The notes under the pieces: generated by a model
What the model was told of the DNA's origin: nothing
The model's input: the letters and a program-made list of their open reading frames with translations, nothing else
The model's database searches: none
Program-made: the position numbers and the translations under genes
DNA from: Fibrobacterota bacterium
GTDB taxonomy: Bacteria > Fibrobacterota > Chitinivibrionia > Chitinivibrionales > Chitinispirillaceae
NCBI GenBank assembly: GCA_023412475.1
Contig: JAEYNR010000074.1
Span: 34,783 to 98,782 of the forward strand
Length of the DNA: 64,000 nucleotides
Reading direction: 5' to 3'
Shown here: positions 1 to 8,805 of the stretch, piece after piece
Position numbering within the stretch: the first letter of the stretch is position 1
Layout of the letters: each line of letters opens with the position of its first letter

Positions 1-1650
1 ACCTCCTTCAGGAAGATGCCCACCTCTTGCCATGATTCTGTCGCGTGGAAAAACTGAGGTTCTTGGCATGGCTGATAGTTCTCTGACCGATAAATAAATC
101 ACCGAGTCCATTGTACTTATGCTTTGAATTGAGAAGAATCTAAAAGAGGGTAAGCTAATAAGCTCCTGCACTCTCTGAAGATCATTATCGTGTAAAGGCC
201 CGGTGTAACGGATTTTAATTCTATCGATGAAACCATCTTCATTCATATCAAAGTAGGCAGCATGAGTTAAAACAACCGGGAAATCAAGCAGATTGATAGT
301 CAATGGGACCCTTCTGTTCAGGGGATTGCTTTGAATGTTTGATAGATTATCCCCAACTGATGCAACTGAATTGATCCAGACCGAATCACCTATCATTATT
401 GAATCCAGTTGAACAGAGGTAACCTCTCCTGTGTATCTCCCTTCATTATCCTGAAAGACCGCCCTTAGGCTTACCTCATATTCATCAGTCCCAGGCCTTA
501 AAAATCGAAAAGGTCTTTCATTATTAATTGCAGCTACCGGTTCAGAAAATCGTATCAGTACAGAATCCTCCCCCACATCATGAGCGTCAAGATGAGCCCA
601 GAGAATGACCGGCGCAACCCGATCCTGCACAAGAACACTGGTACCCAATACCAGAATCCTTCCTGCAATCACCCCCTGTGCCAAAGTGATACGATCGTTT
701 TCGTTGACAGCAGTATTAGGCTCATCTCTATTCTCCTGCACTATCAGCACAATAGTGCTATCCTCCAGATACCGATTAACTGTAGTAAAATTTCGATAAT
801 CCGGTAAAGATGTCATAGAGAGAATGCCCCCCAGATTACCTTCCGTAAGTGGGCCAGAAGTACTTATTGTGATACTGTCAATAAAGCCATCTGCATCCTG
901 GTCATAGTATGAAGCCTCAGAGAAAGTGATTATGTCATCGTATTGAAGCATCTCCAAAAAGACTCTACGGTTCAGAGGATTCAACTGTATATTACCTGGA
1001 TTATCGGTAATTGATGCATCTATATTGATCCATACAGAATCCCCCTCACTCATATAGGATATGCTGTTGGGAATGCCGACAGTTATGCTGTCAGTCAAAG
1101 TTACTGCAGAGAGATAAATAAGATATGAGACCCCGGAAGGCTTCCTGAAAAGAAAGGGCCTGTTGTGACTGAACGGCCTGACTGTTTCAGAGAAAACAAC
1201 CCGCAAAGAATCTACAACACCTCCATACGAGATTAGCTGCGCAGCCTGTAAAACAGGAGCAACATTGTCAATAGGTGTAAGCTGGCTTTCCATCACCTTT
1301 CCACCATCAGGCAAAATAACTTCAGTAAAACGAATAATATCATCACCGGTCACCGAAGTAACAGGAATACCCCGGTTCTCGTCTACCAGTAGCACCACAG
1401 CATTATCAGCCGGAAGAATAATTTGGAAATTGGGTGAAAAATTTCTCCACACAGGGAGTCGGATGTTCTGTCTGAGAGTGGAGATGTCCCGCTCAACTAT
1501 TGGCCCGGAATGTGTCAGGACAATGCTGTCAATAAACCCGTCTGCATCGTTGTCATAATAGACTGCTCTTGAAAAATAGATACTTTCATTGTGGGCCATC
1601 GAAAAAGTTGCTCCAATAAGTACAGCAAGTGCTACCAGTAGTTTTAGCAT
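1..1650 (-). CDS. Secreted modular protein with repeated DxDxDG modules (C-terminus beyond window)
   Basis: Open for 550 codons from an ATG at 1650 and running off the left edge, so the C-terminus is missing. A Sec signal peptide is visible (MLKLLVALAVLIGATFSMA). The mature part consists of about 218-residue modules, each opening with a hydrophobic strand and an EF-hand-like loop: YYDNDADGFIDSI near residue 31, YYDQDADGFIDSI near 247 and YFDMNEDGFIDRI near 466. Later in each module a Val/Ile-rich segment recurs, with 'NPLNRRV' in the first two. The loops suggest calcium binding and an extracellular or cell-surface location; no catalytic domain is seen. A ribosome site (AGAGGTG) precedes the start, only 24 bp after the barrel-TPR gene, so the two are probably co-transcribed. 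Function unknown. Confidence 0.8.
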   Translation of the reverse strand, partial: MLKLLVALAVLIGATFSMAHNESIYFSRAVYYDNDADGFIDSIVLTHSGPIVERDISTLRQNIRLPVWRNFSPNFQIILPADNAVVLLVDENRGIPVTSVTGDDIIRFTEVILPDGGKVMESQLTPIDNVAPVLQAAQLISYGGVVDSLRVVFSETVRPFSHNRPFLFRKPSGVSYLIYLSAVTLTDSITVGIPNSISYMSEGDSVWINIDASITDNPGNIQLNPLNRRVFLEMLQYDDIITFSEASYYDQDADGFIDSITISTSGPLTEGNLGGILSMTSLPDYRNFTTVNRYLEDSTIVLIVQENRDEPNTAVNENDRITLAQGVIAGRILVLGTSVLVQDRVAPVILWAHLDAHDVGEDSVLIRFSEPVAAINNERPFRFLRPGTDEYEVSLRAVFQDNEGRYTGEVTSVQLDSIMIGDSVWINSVASVGDNLSNIQSNPLNRRVPLTINLLDFPVVLTHAAYFDMNEDGFIDRIKIRYTGPLHDNDLQRVQELISLPSFRFFSIQSISTMDSVIYLSVRELSAMPRTSVFPRDRIMARGGHLPEGG

Positions 1651-1674
1651 TGGACACCTCTGATTAAAGGTCTC

Positions 1675-3924
1675 TTATTTACTTTTAATTCCATCAATCT
1701 GATCGTCTGCCGAATTATTATTTTGCTGCGGTTCATTTTTCTGGTCCGTTTCATTACGGATTCTCAAAACCGTAACCAAAGCATATTCCAGGTCTTCACG
1801 AAGTTTCAAAAATGCCTTTTCGAAAAACCGGATTCGCTTATGTTCATCCGCACCTCTGATATTTAAATCAATATTGTTCTTTAACATCTTTTGTTTCTTA
1901 TGAAGCCCCTTGATATTATCATCGGTTATCTTTATCAAATTAAGTTGAGCGATTCTTGTGATTTCAATAGCCAAAGAATCATAGGTGGTCCGTATACTGT
2001 CATATTGGAGAACCTGTCTTTTGGAAATATCATCTCCGGCCACTTTATATTCTTCCATTGTTTTTGATGCCATCATCAGATACTTCTCAGCATTAGGATA
2101 ATTTTTCTGTAATAAATATCCATACGCCTGCAAAAGCTGTCCCTCTGACTGAATAATTCTCTTTTTACTGACAGCCTCAATCTGCTTACCAACATCAATG
2201 CAGTCCTGCCATTGCCTGGCTTTTACCGCCGCCCAGCCCAGCCCAAGCTGAGCATCTTCATAATAGTAACTCTCTTTGGGTATCATTCTTAATGCAGTAA
2301 CTGCCTTAGCCATCGCTTTTTCTTCATAATACAGATATCCCAGCATAATCAGAGAGCGGTTAACAATCTCTTTCTGGGCCGCAGTTTGTGCTTCCTGTCC
2401 GTTTATGGCATTGAGCAGATGCTTCTCGACTTCCCTGTTACCACTGTTTAAGAAAACATGAACCGTAGCCAGAGAATGCTGAGAAAAGGCATAAAGGGAA
2501 TGGTCTTCAGTGATCTGCTCAAATACAGAAGCAGCCTGTGTGTAGTTACCAAGTATTATTTCTGTTTCTCCCATGTAGTAGGCAGCGTGCTGTTTGATCG
2601 AGTCGGATACATCGCTACTGAAAATCTCCTCATATTGCCTCTTAACCTGCTCATGATTTCCGTTGCGGTAATATAAACGCAAAATTCCTAGTTCAGCCTG
2701 AGCTGCAAAGGGACTTTGAGGATACTTTTCCTTTACTTTTTTATATGCCTGAAGTGCAGCCGATCGCATGTCCAGAAACTCCAGACAAGAAGCTGCGAAA
2801 AAGGCGACCGCATCATTTTTACAGAATTGCGGATAATCAGCTGTAAGCCTGCTGAAAGCGAAATAAGCATCCCAATAGTTCTGGTCATGATAACTCTTCA
2901 TAGCCCTGTTGTAAAGATTATTGAAAGCATATTTTCCTTTATTCATCAGACGCATTGCATAGAGCTCTTCCCGATGCTGCCCAAGCTGTGCAGAACCATA
3001 AAGAGAGTGGCTACCCAACAAATCAGTCTGCATATTTTGGCGAAACTGATAATGGAAAGCCAACTCTCTCCCCTTATTTACATTGGGCAAATTCGCCCCA
3101 AACACCAGGCCGAAACTTCCCAGATCATTCCACTTATTTATATCTGTAAAGGCCATTATTTTAAGATAAGGTATTGGTGAAACACCCACCTGAAGCTCCA
3201 TATCCCAGTCAAATTTCTTGTTTTCAAGAAAATGAGCTGTTCTTGAATTTAGATCACTCATAGCTATCTGATAATCAACAAACATTCTTTTCTGAAAAAA
3301 TGATGCATGGTATTGAGTTTTGATCTGAGCTGAATAAGGCATGTCTTCATTAGCTGACACTTTTGGGGAAAAAAGATTTCTGTATGATATTCCAACAATA
3401 TGACAGCCATAGTCTGGATGATTGATAACACGGTAGCTGATACCCAAATCTGCTCCAAAGCCCCAGCTTGGCTCCCCGAAATTACCCTGATATGCCAGGT
3501 TGAGATTGGAACCTATAGAAAATTTTCCCCATGGATTTGTGGCATAAGAGCCCATAAAAAGAAAGTTACTGTTTCGGGATGTTCCAGCTTTCTGCAGATT
3601 CTGATTCTGGAAAATATAGCCCACAACATCATTGCCGTTTTCCCCAATTATTGAGAGCCCCACAGTCTGATACAGCCCCAAGGGCATCGTTGCTCCCAAT
3701 TCAAAAAGTCTGGCAGGATCTCCGGATGAAAACGACAACGCCCCCCGGACTTTCAGATATGGCTCTTCCATAATTATAGCAGGGTTATCGACCGGTGACT
3801 GATTGGCAAACACCTGGCGCCATTTATTGGACAGCAAATACTCACCTGGTAATCCATCTGCACAAATCAGATTTACAGTCACCAGTATAAAAAAAGCCAC
3901 AAAGGCAAACTTGGCATAAGTCAT
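1675..3924 (-). CDS. PorV/PorQ-like outer-membrane barrel fused to TPR repeats
   Basis: A 749-residue protein with an N-terminal signal peptide (cleavage near ICADG). Residues of about 30-290 alternate short hydrophobic and polar strands with glycine/aromatic patterns (for example NSNFLFMGSYATNPWGKFSIGS is too long to be a helix), like the PorV/UPF0164 barrel family. Residues of about 340-640 hold TPR-type helical pairs (YNRAMKSYHDQNYWDAYFAF, then repeated A..Y..ALGW units). The C-terminus is charged and Asn/Gln-rich. In Bacteroidota and Fibrobacterota such barrels act in the outer membrane, some as type IX shuttle proteins; the TPR part could form a periplasmic scaffold. It lies directly upstream of the modular secreted protein, which might be its cargo (inference). 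Confidence 0.65.
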   Translation of the reverse strand: MTYAKFAFVAFFILVTVNLICADGLPGEYLLSNKWRQVFANQSPVDNPAIIMEEPYLKVRGALSFSSGDPARLFELGATMPLGLYQTVGLSIIGENGNDVVGYIFQNQNLQKAGTSRNSNFLFMGSYATNPWGKFSIGSNLNLAYQGNFGEPSWGFGADLGISYRVINHPDYGCHIVGISYRNLFSPKVSANEDMPYSAQIKTQYHASFFQKRMFVDYQIAMSDLNSRTAHFLENKKFDWDMELQVGVSPIPYLKIMAFTDINKWNDLGSFGLVFGANLPNVNKGRELAFHYQFRQNMQTDLLGSHSLYGSAQLGQHREELYAMRLMNKGKYAFNNLYNRAMKSYHDQNYWDAYFAFSRLTADYPQFCKNDAVAFFAASCLEFLDMRSAALQAYKKVKEKYPQSPFAAQAELGILRLYYRNGNHEQVKRQYEEIFSSDVSDSIKQHAAYYMGETEIILGNYTQAASVFEQITEDHSLYAFSQHSLATVHVFLNSGNREVEKHLLNAINGQEAQTAAQKEIVNRSLIMLGYLYYEEKAMAKAVTALRMIPKESYYYEDAQLGLGWAAVKARQWQDCIDVGKQIEAVSKKRIIQSEGQLLQAYGYLLQKNYPNAEKYLMMASKTMEEYKVAGDDISKRQVLQYDSIRTTYDSLAIEITRIAQLNLIKITDDNIKGLHKKQKMLKNNIDLNIRGADEHKRIRFFEKAFLKLREDLEYALVTVLRIRNETDQKNEPQQNNNSADDQIDGIKSK

Positions 3925-4099
3925 ACAGAATTCCGCCTTTAGATTTTAGATGTCAGAAATGTTCTGTTAACTGATAGTGAAGACTATAATGACGATAGCC
4001 ATATCTATTGTCATAGCATAAATGCTGCCAAACTGATGCGCTTTACTTAGGTGGTCAGGAAGAAAAATGCAGAAAAAGCAAGCAAATTTTGTACTGATA

Positions 4100-4307
4100 A
4101 AAATCAAATTACTACCACCAGAGGCGGCAATTCTTGTTTTTAATGCCACTACTCCTGGGAGCGTTAAGACTCCAAAGAGCTGCCGCTTTGTTTTTATTGT
4201 GGTGCGGCAAGAGCCCGCGGTATAAAAACAGTGAAGAACGTTATACCTTCTAGTCAAATTAGCCCATCATAGGCCACTGGCAAAGCTATACTCGTCAGTA
4301 AGCAATT
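4100..4307. repeat. Interspersed repeat R1, copy a
   Basis: This non-coding stretch matches 37180-37438 and, more weakly, 57212-57349. Shared blocks are AAATTACTACC near the left end, GGCAATTCTTGTTTTT, CCGCTTTGTTTTTAT, GAAGAACGTTATA and CTCGTCAGTAAG at the right end. A 96-codon minus-strand frame through it is not conserved in the other copies. The rest of the 3925-4403 gap shows no gene. Confidence 0.7.
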
Positions 4308-4403
4308 GAAAAGAATTAATTCGGCTTAAATTTTATAATAAGGGAATAGCTGAGAACGATTGGCGTATTCATCTGCCGGGGTGAGCAAAGCAGACACCGT
4401 CAA

Positions 4404-4934
4404 TCATGTAGCTTTGTAAAGTCCTCCCTCTGAGCGCAGAAGCTCCAGAGTCTGAACCGGTTTGAACTGAATTGAGTAGATAGTAGCAATTACTTCGCGA
4501 TCCATAATGGTGAGCAGTCCGAAAGTAGGAGGCATGTTCTTTTCCATGGGTCCTTTAAGATGTCCAGGATTCATATACAGACGACCATCCTCCAACCGCA
4601 TCTCATAATGATGAGTATGCCCATAGAGAATAATATCCGATCTGACAATGTCATCTCCCAAAACATCCTTTTCGAAACTGTGTACCAGCAAAACATTAAG
4701 ACCCTGTATAGTCTCAAAATCCTTTGCCGCCAGTTTACCACTCTTATAACGAGTGTCATAAATTCCCGGTACCTGTACTATTTCCAGATACTGCTCTCCC
4801 AACTCTTTAACATCATCATAATCGTCGCCCAGATGATACAGGGCGACAACCTTTTGACGATTTACCAGATAATCTGTTACAGTCCTCAGATACTCTATAT
4901 TGCGATGAGTATCGCTTACAATTCCAATTTTCAT
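4404..4934 (-). CDS. YfcE-like metallophosphoesterase with an altered GNxD motif
   Basis: 176 residues, the usual size of the MJ0936/YfcE phosphodiesterase family. Visible metal-binding motifs: GIVSDTHRN (residues 4-12), HLGDDYDD (35-42), VHSFE and YGHTHHYEMR near the C-terminus. These enzymes use two metal ions to hydrolyse phosphodiesters in the cytoplasm. The conserved GNxD block, which supplies a metal-ligand Asn, reads GIYD here, so the site is atypical and activity may differ. The start ATG has an upstream AGGCAGGT. The gene lies 15 bp downstream of transketolase on the same strand and is probably co-transcribed, without an obvious functional link. Confidence 0.85.
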   Translation of the reverse strand: MKIGIVSDTHRNIEYLRTVTDYLVNRQKVVALYHLGDDYDDVKELGEQYLEIVQVPGIYDTRYKSGKLAAKDFETIQGLNVLLVHSFEKDVLGDDIVRSDIILYGHTHHYEMRLEDGRLYMNPGHLKGPMEKNMPPTFGLLTIMDREVIATIYSIQFKPVQTLELLRSEGGLYKAT

Positions 4935-4949
4935 AACCAGACCTGCCTG

Positions 4950-7040
4950 TTAAACATTGATCGCAACCGGAACTGACTGGGAAATGCGTCCAAGCAAAGC
5001 ATTGTACTCTTTTAAATAGATTTCAACCTGTAAGGCCACATTTTCTGCAGTAAAACCAAATTTTTCATCAAGAACTTTATACGGCGCAGATGCCCCGAAT
5101 CTCTGGAGACCAAAAACTTTTCCTAAAGGACCAACCAGCCCAACTAAGCTATCTGGTAGCCCTGCAGTAAGACCAAAAACCGGTACACCAAATGGAATAA
5201 CCGATTCCCTGTACTCAGGTGATTGCTCATTGAAAAGTCCCGCTGATGGCACAGAAACCACCTGTACCTTTAAACCATTATCAGCTTCGATAATCTTAGA
5301 GCCATCAATCAAAGTAGCAACTTCTGAACCATTGGCAACAAGAACTATATCCGGAGCAACGCTACACTGCTTAACCACATACCCACCCTTGTAAGACTGC
5401 ATCGCATCTTCAAATCTGGTGGAGCCGGCTTTAGCTGGAAGATTATTAATGTTTTGTCGAGATAAGATCAAAACTCCCGGTATATCTGCTTCCATAAGCA
5501 TTTTCCACCCAACAGTGGTCTCATCCACATCTGCGGGCCTGAGCACCAACAAGCTCCTTTTACCATCTAAATTATTCATCTTCTCCAGTAGTCTTATCTG
5601 GGTCTCCTGCTCGATAGGCTGATGAGTAGGCCCATCCTCCCCAACCCTGAACGAATCGTGAGTAAAGACATATTTTACCGGCAGTTTCATAAGAGCTGCC
5701 ATGCGTATCGCCGGTTTCATATAATCAGAAAATGTAAAGAAGGTAGCGCAGACTGCTTTCAGTCCTCCATGCGCAGCGATTCCGTTCATAACCGTTGCCA
5801 TAGTGAGCTCTGCCACCCCAGCCTGCAAAAAAGCACCAGAGAAATCATTTTTCTTTAGTATTTTCGAATTTTTAAGGAAACCATCAGTTTTGTCACTGTT
5901 GCTGAGGTCAGCCGAAGAGACAATTAAATTTCCCACCTTTTTAGCCAAAACACCCAGAACAGTTCCGGAAGCATTTCTGGTGGCAGAGTTGGCTTTCTGC
6001 TCAATTGATTCCCAATCGATATCGGGTGCTTCCGATGACCAGAACTGCTCCCATTTGGCATTCAGCTCCGGATTTTCTTTCTGCCATTGCAACTGCTGTT
6101 GCTTTCGCAAAGAAGCATCTTTAATTTTTCTCTCCTTCACCATTTTATAATACTCTGCTACATCACTGAAAACGGTGAAAGGATTCTCAGGGTCTCCGCC
6201 CAGATTCTGGACAGTCTTTCTAAACGACCCACCAGCATCAGTTATAGGCATTCCATGGGTGGAGATTCGAGCCTCAAAAGACTCTGCGGCTTCATTGCGG
6301 GCTCCTTTTCCCATAATTGTTTTACCAATTATTAAAGTCGGTCGTGATTTCTCTTCATTGGCTTTTTTCAGGGCATCTCTTATCTGATTCTGATCGTTTC
6401 CGTTGATGGTAATAACATTCCATCCCCAGGCCTGATATTTTAATGCAGTATCTTCACTGGAGACTTCAGAGGTTAAAGAGGAAAGCTGTATGTCATTAGA
6501 ATCATAGAACATAATAAAGTTATGCAAACCAAGATGCCCGGCCAAACGCCCCACTCCCTGAGAAATTTCTTCCTGAATACCCCCATCAGAGATATATGCA
6601 TAGGTTTTGTGGGAGAGCCACTCACCAAAACGTGCAGCAAGGAAACGTTCAGCTATAGCTGCACCCAGAGCCATGGCATGACCCTGCCCCAGAGGTCCAG
6701 AGGTATTCTCAATCCCCTTTTCAATGTCTTTTTCCGGATGACCAGAAGTGATACTGCCCCACTGTCTGAATGACTTTAATTCATCGATGCTGAATATGCC
6801 AGCAAGGGCTAAAGTAGAATAAAGCATAGGAGACATGTGTCCAGGATCCAGAAAAAAGCGATCCCGGTTAGCCCAATTTAAATCTGTTGGGTCATAATTA
6901 AGAAATTCAGAATAAAGAATGTTCATAAAATCAGCCCCACCCATAGCACCGCCCGGATGTCCGGATTTCGCCTTTTCAACCATGGCGACTGAGAGAATTC
7001 GGATGTTATCTGCAGCTCGGTCGATTGTCCTCTGGTTCAC
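4950..7040 (-). CDS. tkt: Transketolase
   Basis: A 696-residue full-length transketolase, which transfers two-carbon ketol units between sugar phosphates in the non-oxidative pentose phosphate pathway with thiamine diphosphate. Visible features: GHPGGAMGGAD near residue 28, the substrate-site histidines in TSGHPE and GHGMA-like GPLGQGHAMA, the ThDP/metal block ISDGGIQEEISQGVGRLAGHLGL around 150-170 with the metal-binding DSND, the pyrimidine-domain block FTFSDYMKPAIRMAAL and TSTHDSF-like FTHDSFRVGEDGPTHQP. The start is GTG with a strong GGAGG five bases upstream. It heads an operon with the phosphoesterase. The 7041-7316 stretch between it and the divergent PEGA operon must hold both promoters. 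Confidence 0.95.
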   Translation of the reverse strand: MNQRTIDRAADNIRILSVAMVEKAKSGHPGGAMGGADFMNILYSEFLNYDPTDLNWANRDRFFLDPGHMSPMLYSTLALAGIFSIDELKSFRQWGSITSGHPEKDIEKGIENTSGPLGQGHAMALGAAIAERFLAARFGEWLSHKTYAYISDGGIQEEISQGVGRLAGHLGLHNFIMFYDSNDIQLSSLTSEVSSEDTALKYQAWGWNVITINGNDQNQIRDALKKANEEKSRPTLIIGKTIMGKGARNEAAESFEARISTHGMPITDAGGSFRKTVQNLGGDPENPFTVFSDVAEYYKMVKERKIKDASLRKQQQLQWQKENPELNAKWEQFWSSEAPDIDWESIEQKANSATRNASGTVLGVLAKKVGNLIVSSADLSNSDKTDGFLKNSKILKKNDFSGAFLQAGVAELTMATVMNGIAAHGGLKAVCATFFTFSDYMKPAIRMAALMKLPVKYVFTHDSFRVGEDGPTHQPIEQETQIRLLEKMNNLDGKRSLLVLRPADVDETTVGWKMLMEADIPGVLILSRQNINNLPAKAGSTRFEDAMQSYKGGYVVKQCSVAPDIVLVANGSEVATLIDGSKIIEADNGLKVQVVSVPSAGLFNEQSPEYRESVIPFGVPVFGLTAGLPDSLVGLVGPLGKVFGLQRFGASAPYKVLDEKFGFTAENVALQVEIYLKEYNALLGRISQSVPVAINV

Positions 7041-7316
7041 AAATGCCTCCTTTATGCTGTATTTTATCTCACAAAAGAGGTTAAAATAATTAATTTTATT
7101 GTAATGAGAAAGGAATTCACAGGTTGTAGTCGTTTCATATTGCTCAGATTCTTATAGATTTAATCTATGAATCCACGTTATATATTATGATCATAGGAAT
7201 ATATCGATAGGATCTGATCCATACTTAAATTATGCAAATACAGATTACATATGCTCATACGGCACCAAAAATCTGAAATCAGCAATTGCCAAGACGAATA
7301 ACATTTTGCTAAAGAA

Positions 7317-8228
7317 ATGGCCATAATGCCTCATCATAAAAAGTGTAACCAATATTTGAGAGTTTCTTTTCTGCTATTGTGCTCTTTTTTTGGTTGGCTT
7401 TTTGCTGCAGAGTGCAGCTCTTTTATTGGTATTCGAAGTTTTAAGGTAGAAGTTGAAGATAGTATTCTTTACAGGGACCTTCACTTGCATCTTTATAAGC
7501 GTTTAAGTTTTGAACCTCTTCCTTATGGAATAAAACCCGCAATACTGGAAAATGATCCGGTAAACAACTATATGGCGGTTGCAAGCGGCTCAATCGATGT
7601 CGAAAACCAGGTCCCAACGCTTCATTTTGTATTGAAGAGCTCATCACACGACGGAGAAGAAATTAAAAATATCCCCCTTAAAGGACTGGAATTCGAGCAG
7701 ATCGTTGATGTTATGGTTCTGAAGATCCGTTACTATCTTGAACAGAATATTTCCGGCATTCTGCGAATCAGCTCAACCCCATTGGGATGCACTGTGTTGC
7801 TCAATGGGATCACCGTAGGTACAACTCCTGCAGAACTGACTCTGGAAAAGGGTTCCTACATATTAAAACTCCAACATGATTACCTGTACAACTTTACCGA
7901 CACAGTAGAGATAAAATCAGGAAACCATGTTTCAGTTCAGCCAACGATGCGCTTCGAAGGACACCGGCTTAAGCCCTGGATTCTATGTGCCACTATTTTA
8001 ACCCTAAGCACCACCATTAGCTGGATAGCAGAAAATTCTTTGCATAGATCGTATTCCAGCCTTGAAGAAGGACTGGAGCCGCCTGTTTACGATAAGGCTT
8101 TCAGAAAATATAAACCTGTAAACTACCTGAGGATCGGGCTGCTTAATGCTTCGTCTCTTTGCTGGACGGTAAACGGGTTTCTAATTGTTAGGAACATTTC
8201 TCTTAAAAAGAAAATTTTTGGTAAATAA
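7317..8228 (+). CDS. PEGA-domain membrane protein
   Basis: A 303-residue protein with an N-terminal hydrophobic segment (residues about 13-30, signal peptide or anchor). A PEGA domain sits near residues 155-215: GILRISSTPLGCTVLLNG followed by GTTPAELTLEKGSY. Two further hydrophobic segments follow (near 222-240 and 273-292). PEGA domains are beta-rich surface or periplasmic modules. The following sigma-factor gene begins at or before its stop codon, so the two are translationally linked; a role in envelope sensing for the sigma pathway is an inference. The start could also be the ATG three codons later; no clear ribosome site is seen. Confidence 0.7.
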   Translation: MAIMPHHKKCNQYLRVSFLLLCSFFGWLFAAECSSFIGIRSFKVEVEDSILYRDLHLHLYKRLSFEPLPYGIKPAILENDPVNNYMAVASGSIDVENQVPTLHFVLKSSSHDGEEIKNIPLKGLEFEQIVDVMVLKIRYYLEQNISGILRISSTPLGCTVLLNGITVGTTPAELTLEKGSYILKLQHDYLYNFTDTVEIKSGNHVSVQPTMRFEGHRLKPWILCATILTLSTTISWIAENSLHRSYSSLEEGLEPPVYDKAFRKYKPVNYLRIGLLNASSLCWTVNGFLIVRNISLKKKIFGK

Positions 8229-8229
8229 T

Positions 8230-8805
8230 TTGAACAACAAATATTCATCAACTAACAAATATATAGTGGACAGTGAAAAAAAACTGCTTGAGCAGGCAGC
8301 AAAAGGAGACAACGAGGCCTTTTCCAAGCTGTTTTTTACATACAAAGCTTTGGTTTATAGAGTAGTGTACCGCCTACTTCGTGTTCAGGAGGATGTAGAT
8401 GATGCTGTGCAGCAAACCTTTATCGAAGTTTTTAAATCACTTCCAGGCTATGAGGGAAAATCAAAATTCACCACCTGGTTATATAGAATTGCTGTTAATG
8501 TTTCCATTCAGCACCTTCGCAAACGTCGCAGTGACACAATCTCCGATTTTGATCCTGAAATTCTGCCTTCAGAATCAAATAAAGATAATATGGAACATTT
8601 GGAATTGCAAAAACAAATCAACGCAGCACTGGATGCAATTCCCATTAAAAAAAGAGTCGTTGTAGTGTTACATGATATAGAGGAACGTACTATGGAAGAA
8701 ATCGCTTCAATTCTGAAAATACCCTTAGGTACTGTGAAAAGCCGGCTTTTCCATGGACGTGACGACATGCGCAAAAAATTACAAAAGATACTGGAATCGG
8801 TATGA
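8230..8805 (+). CDS. ECF-type RNA polymerase sigma factor (RpoE-like)
   Basis: About 191 residues with the sigma-70 region 2 pattern (LFFTYKALVYRVVYRLLRVQEDVDDAVQQTF, shown as LVYRVVYRLL then EDVDDAVQQTFIEVF) and region 4 with a helix-turn-helix (MEEIASILKIPLGTVKSRL). It should direct RNA polymerase to a small regulon in response to an envelope signal. The start is uncertain: no ATG exists, TTG codons lie at 8185, 8218 and 8230 and a GTG at 8266; I chose the TTG just after the upstream stop. The stop overlaps the ATG of the anti-sigma gene (ATGA), typical of coupled sigma/anti-sigma pairs. Confidence 0.9.
   Translation: MNNKYSSTNKYIVDSEKKLLEQAAKGDNEAFSKLFFTYKALVYRVVYRLLRVQEDVDDAVQQTFIEVFKSLPGYEGKSKFTTWLYRIAVNVSIQHLRKRRSDTISDFDPEILPSESNKDNMEHLELQKQINAALDAIPIKKRVVVVLHDIEERTMEEIASILKIPLGTVKSRLFHGRDDMRKKLQKILESV

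Noticed and set aside
3967..4257. 96-codon minus-strand frame
   Set aside because: It lies inside repeat R1 and is not kept in the other copies; composition is not protein-like and there is no ribosome site.
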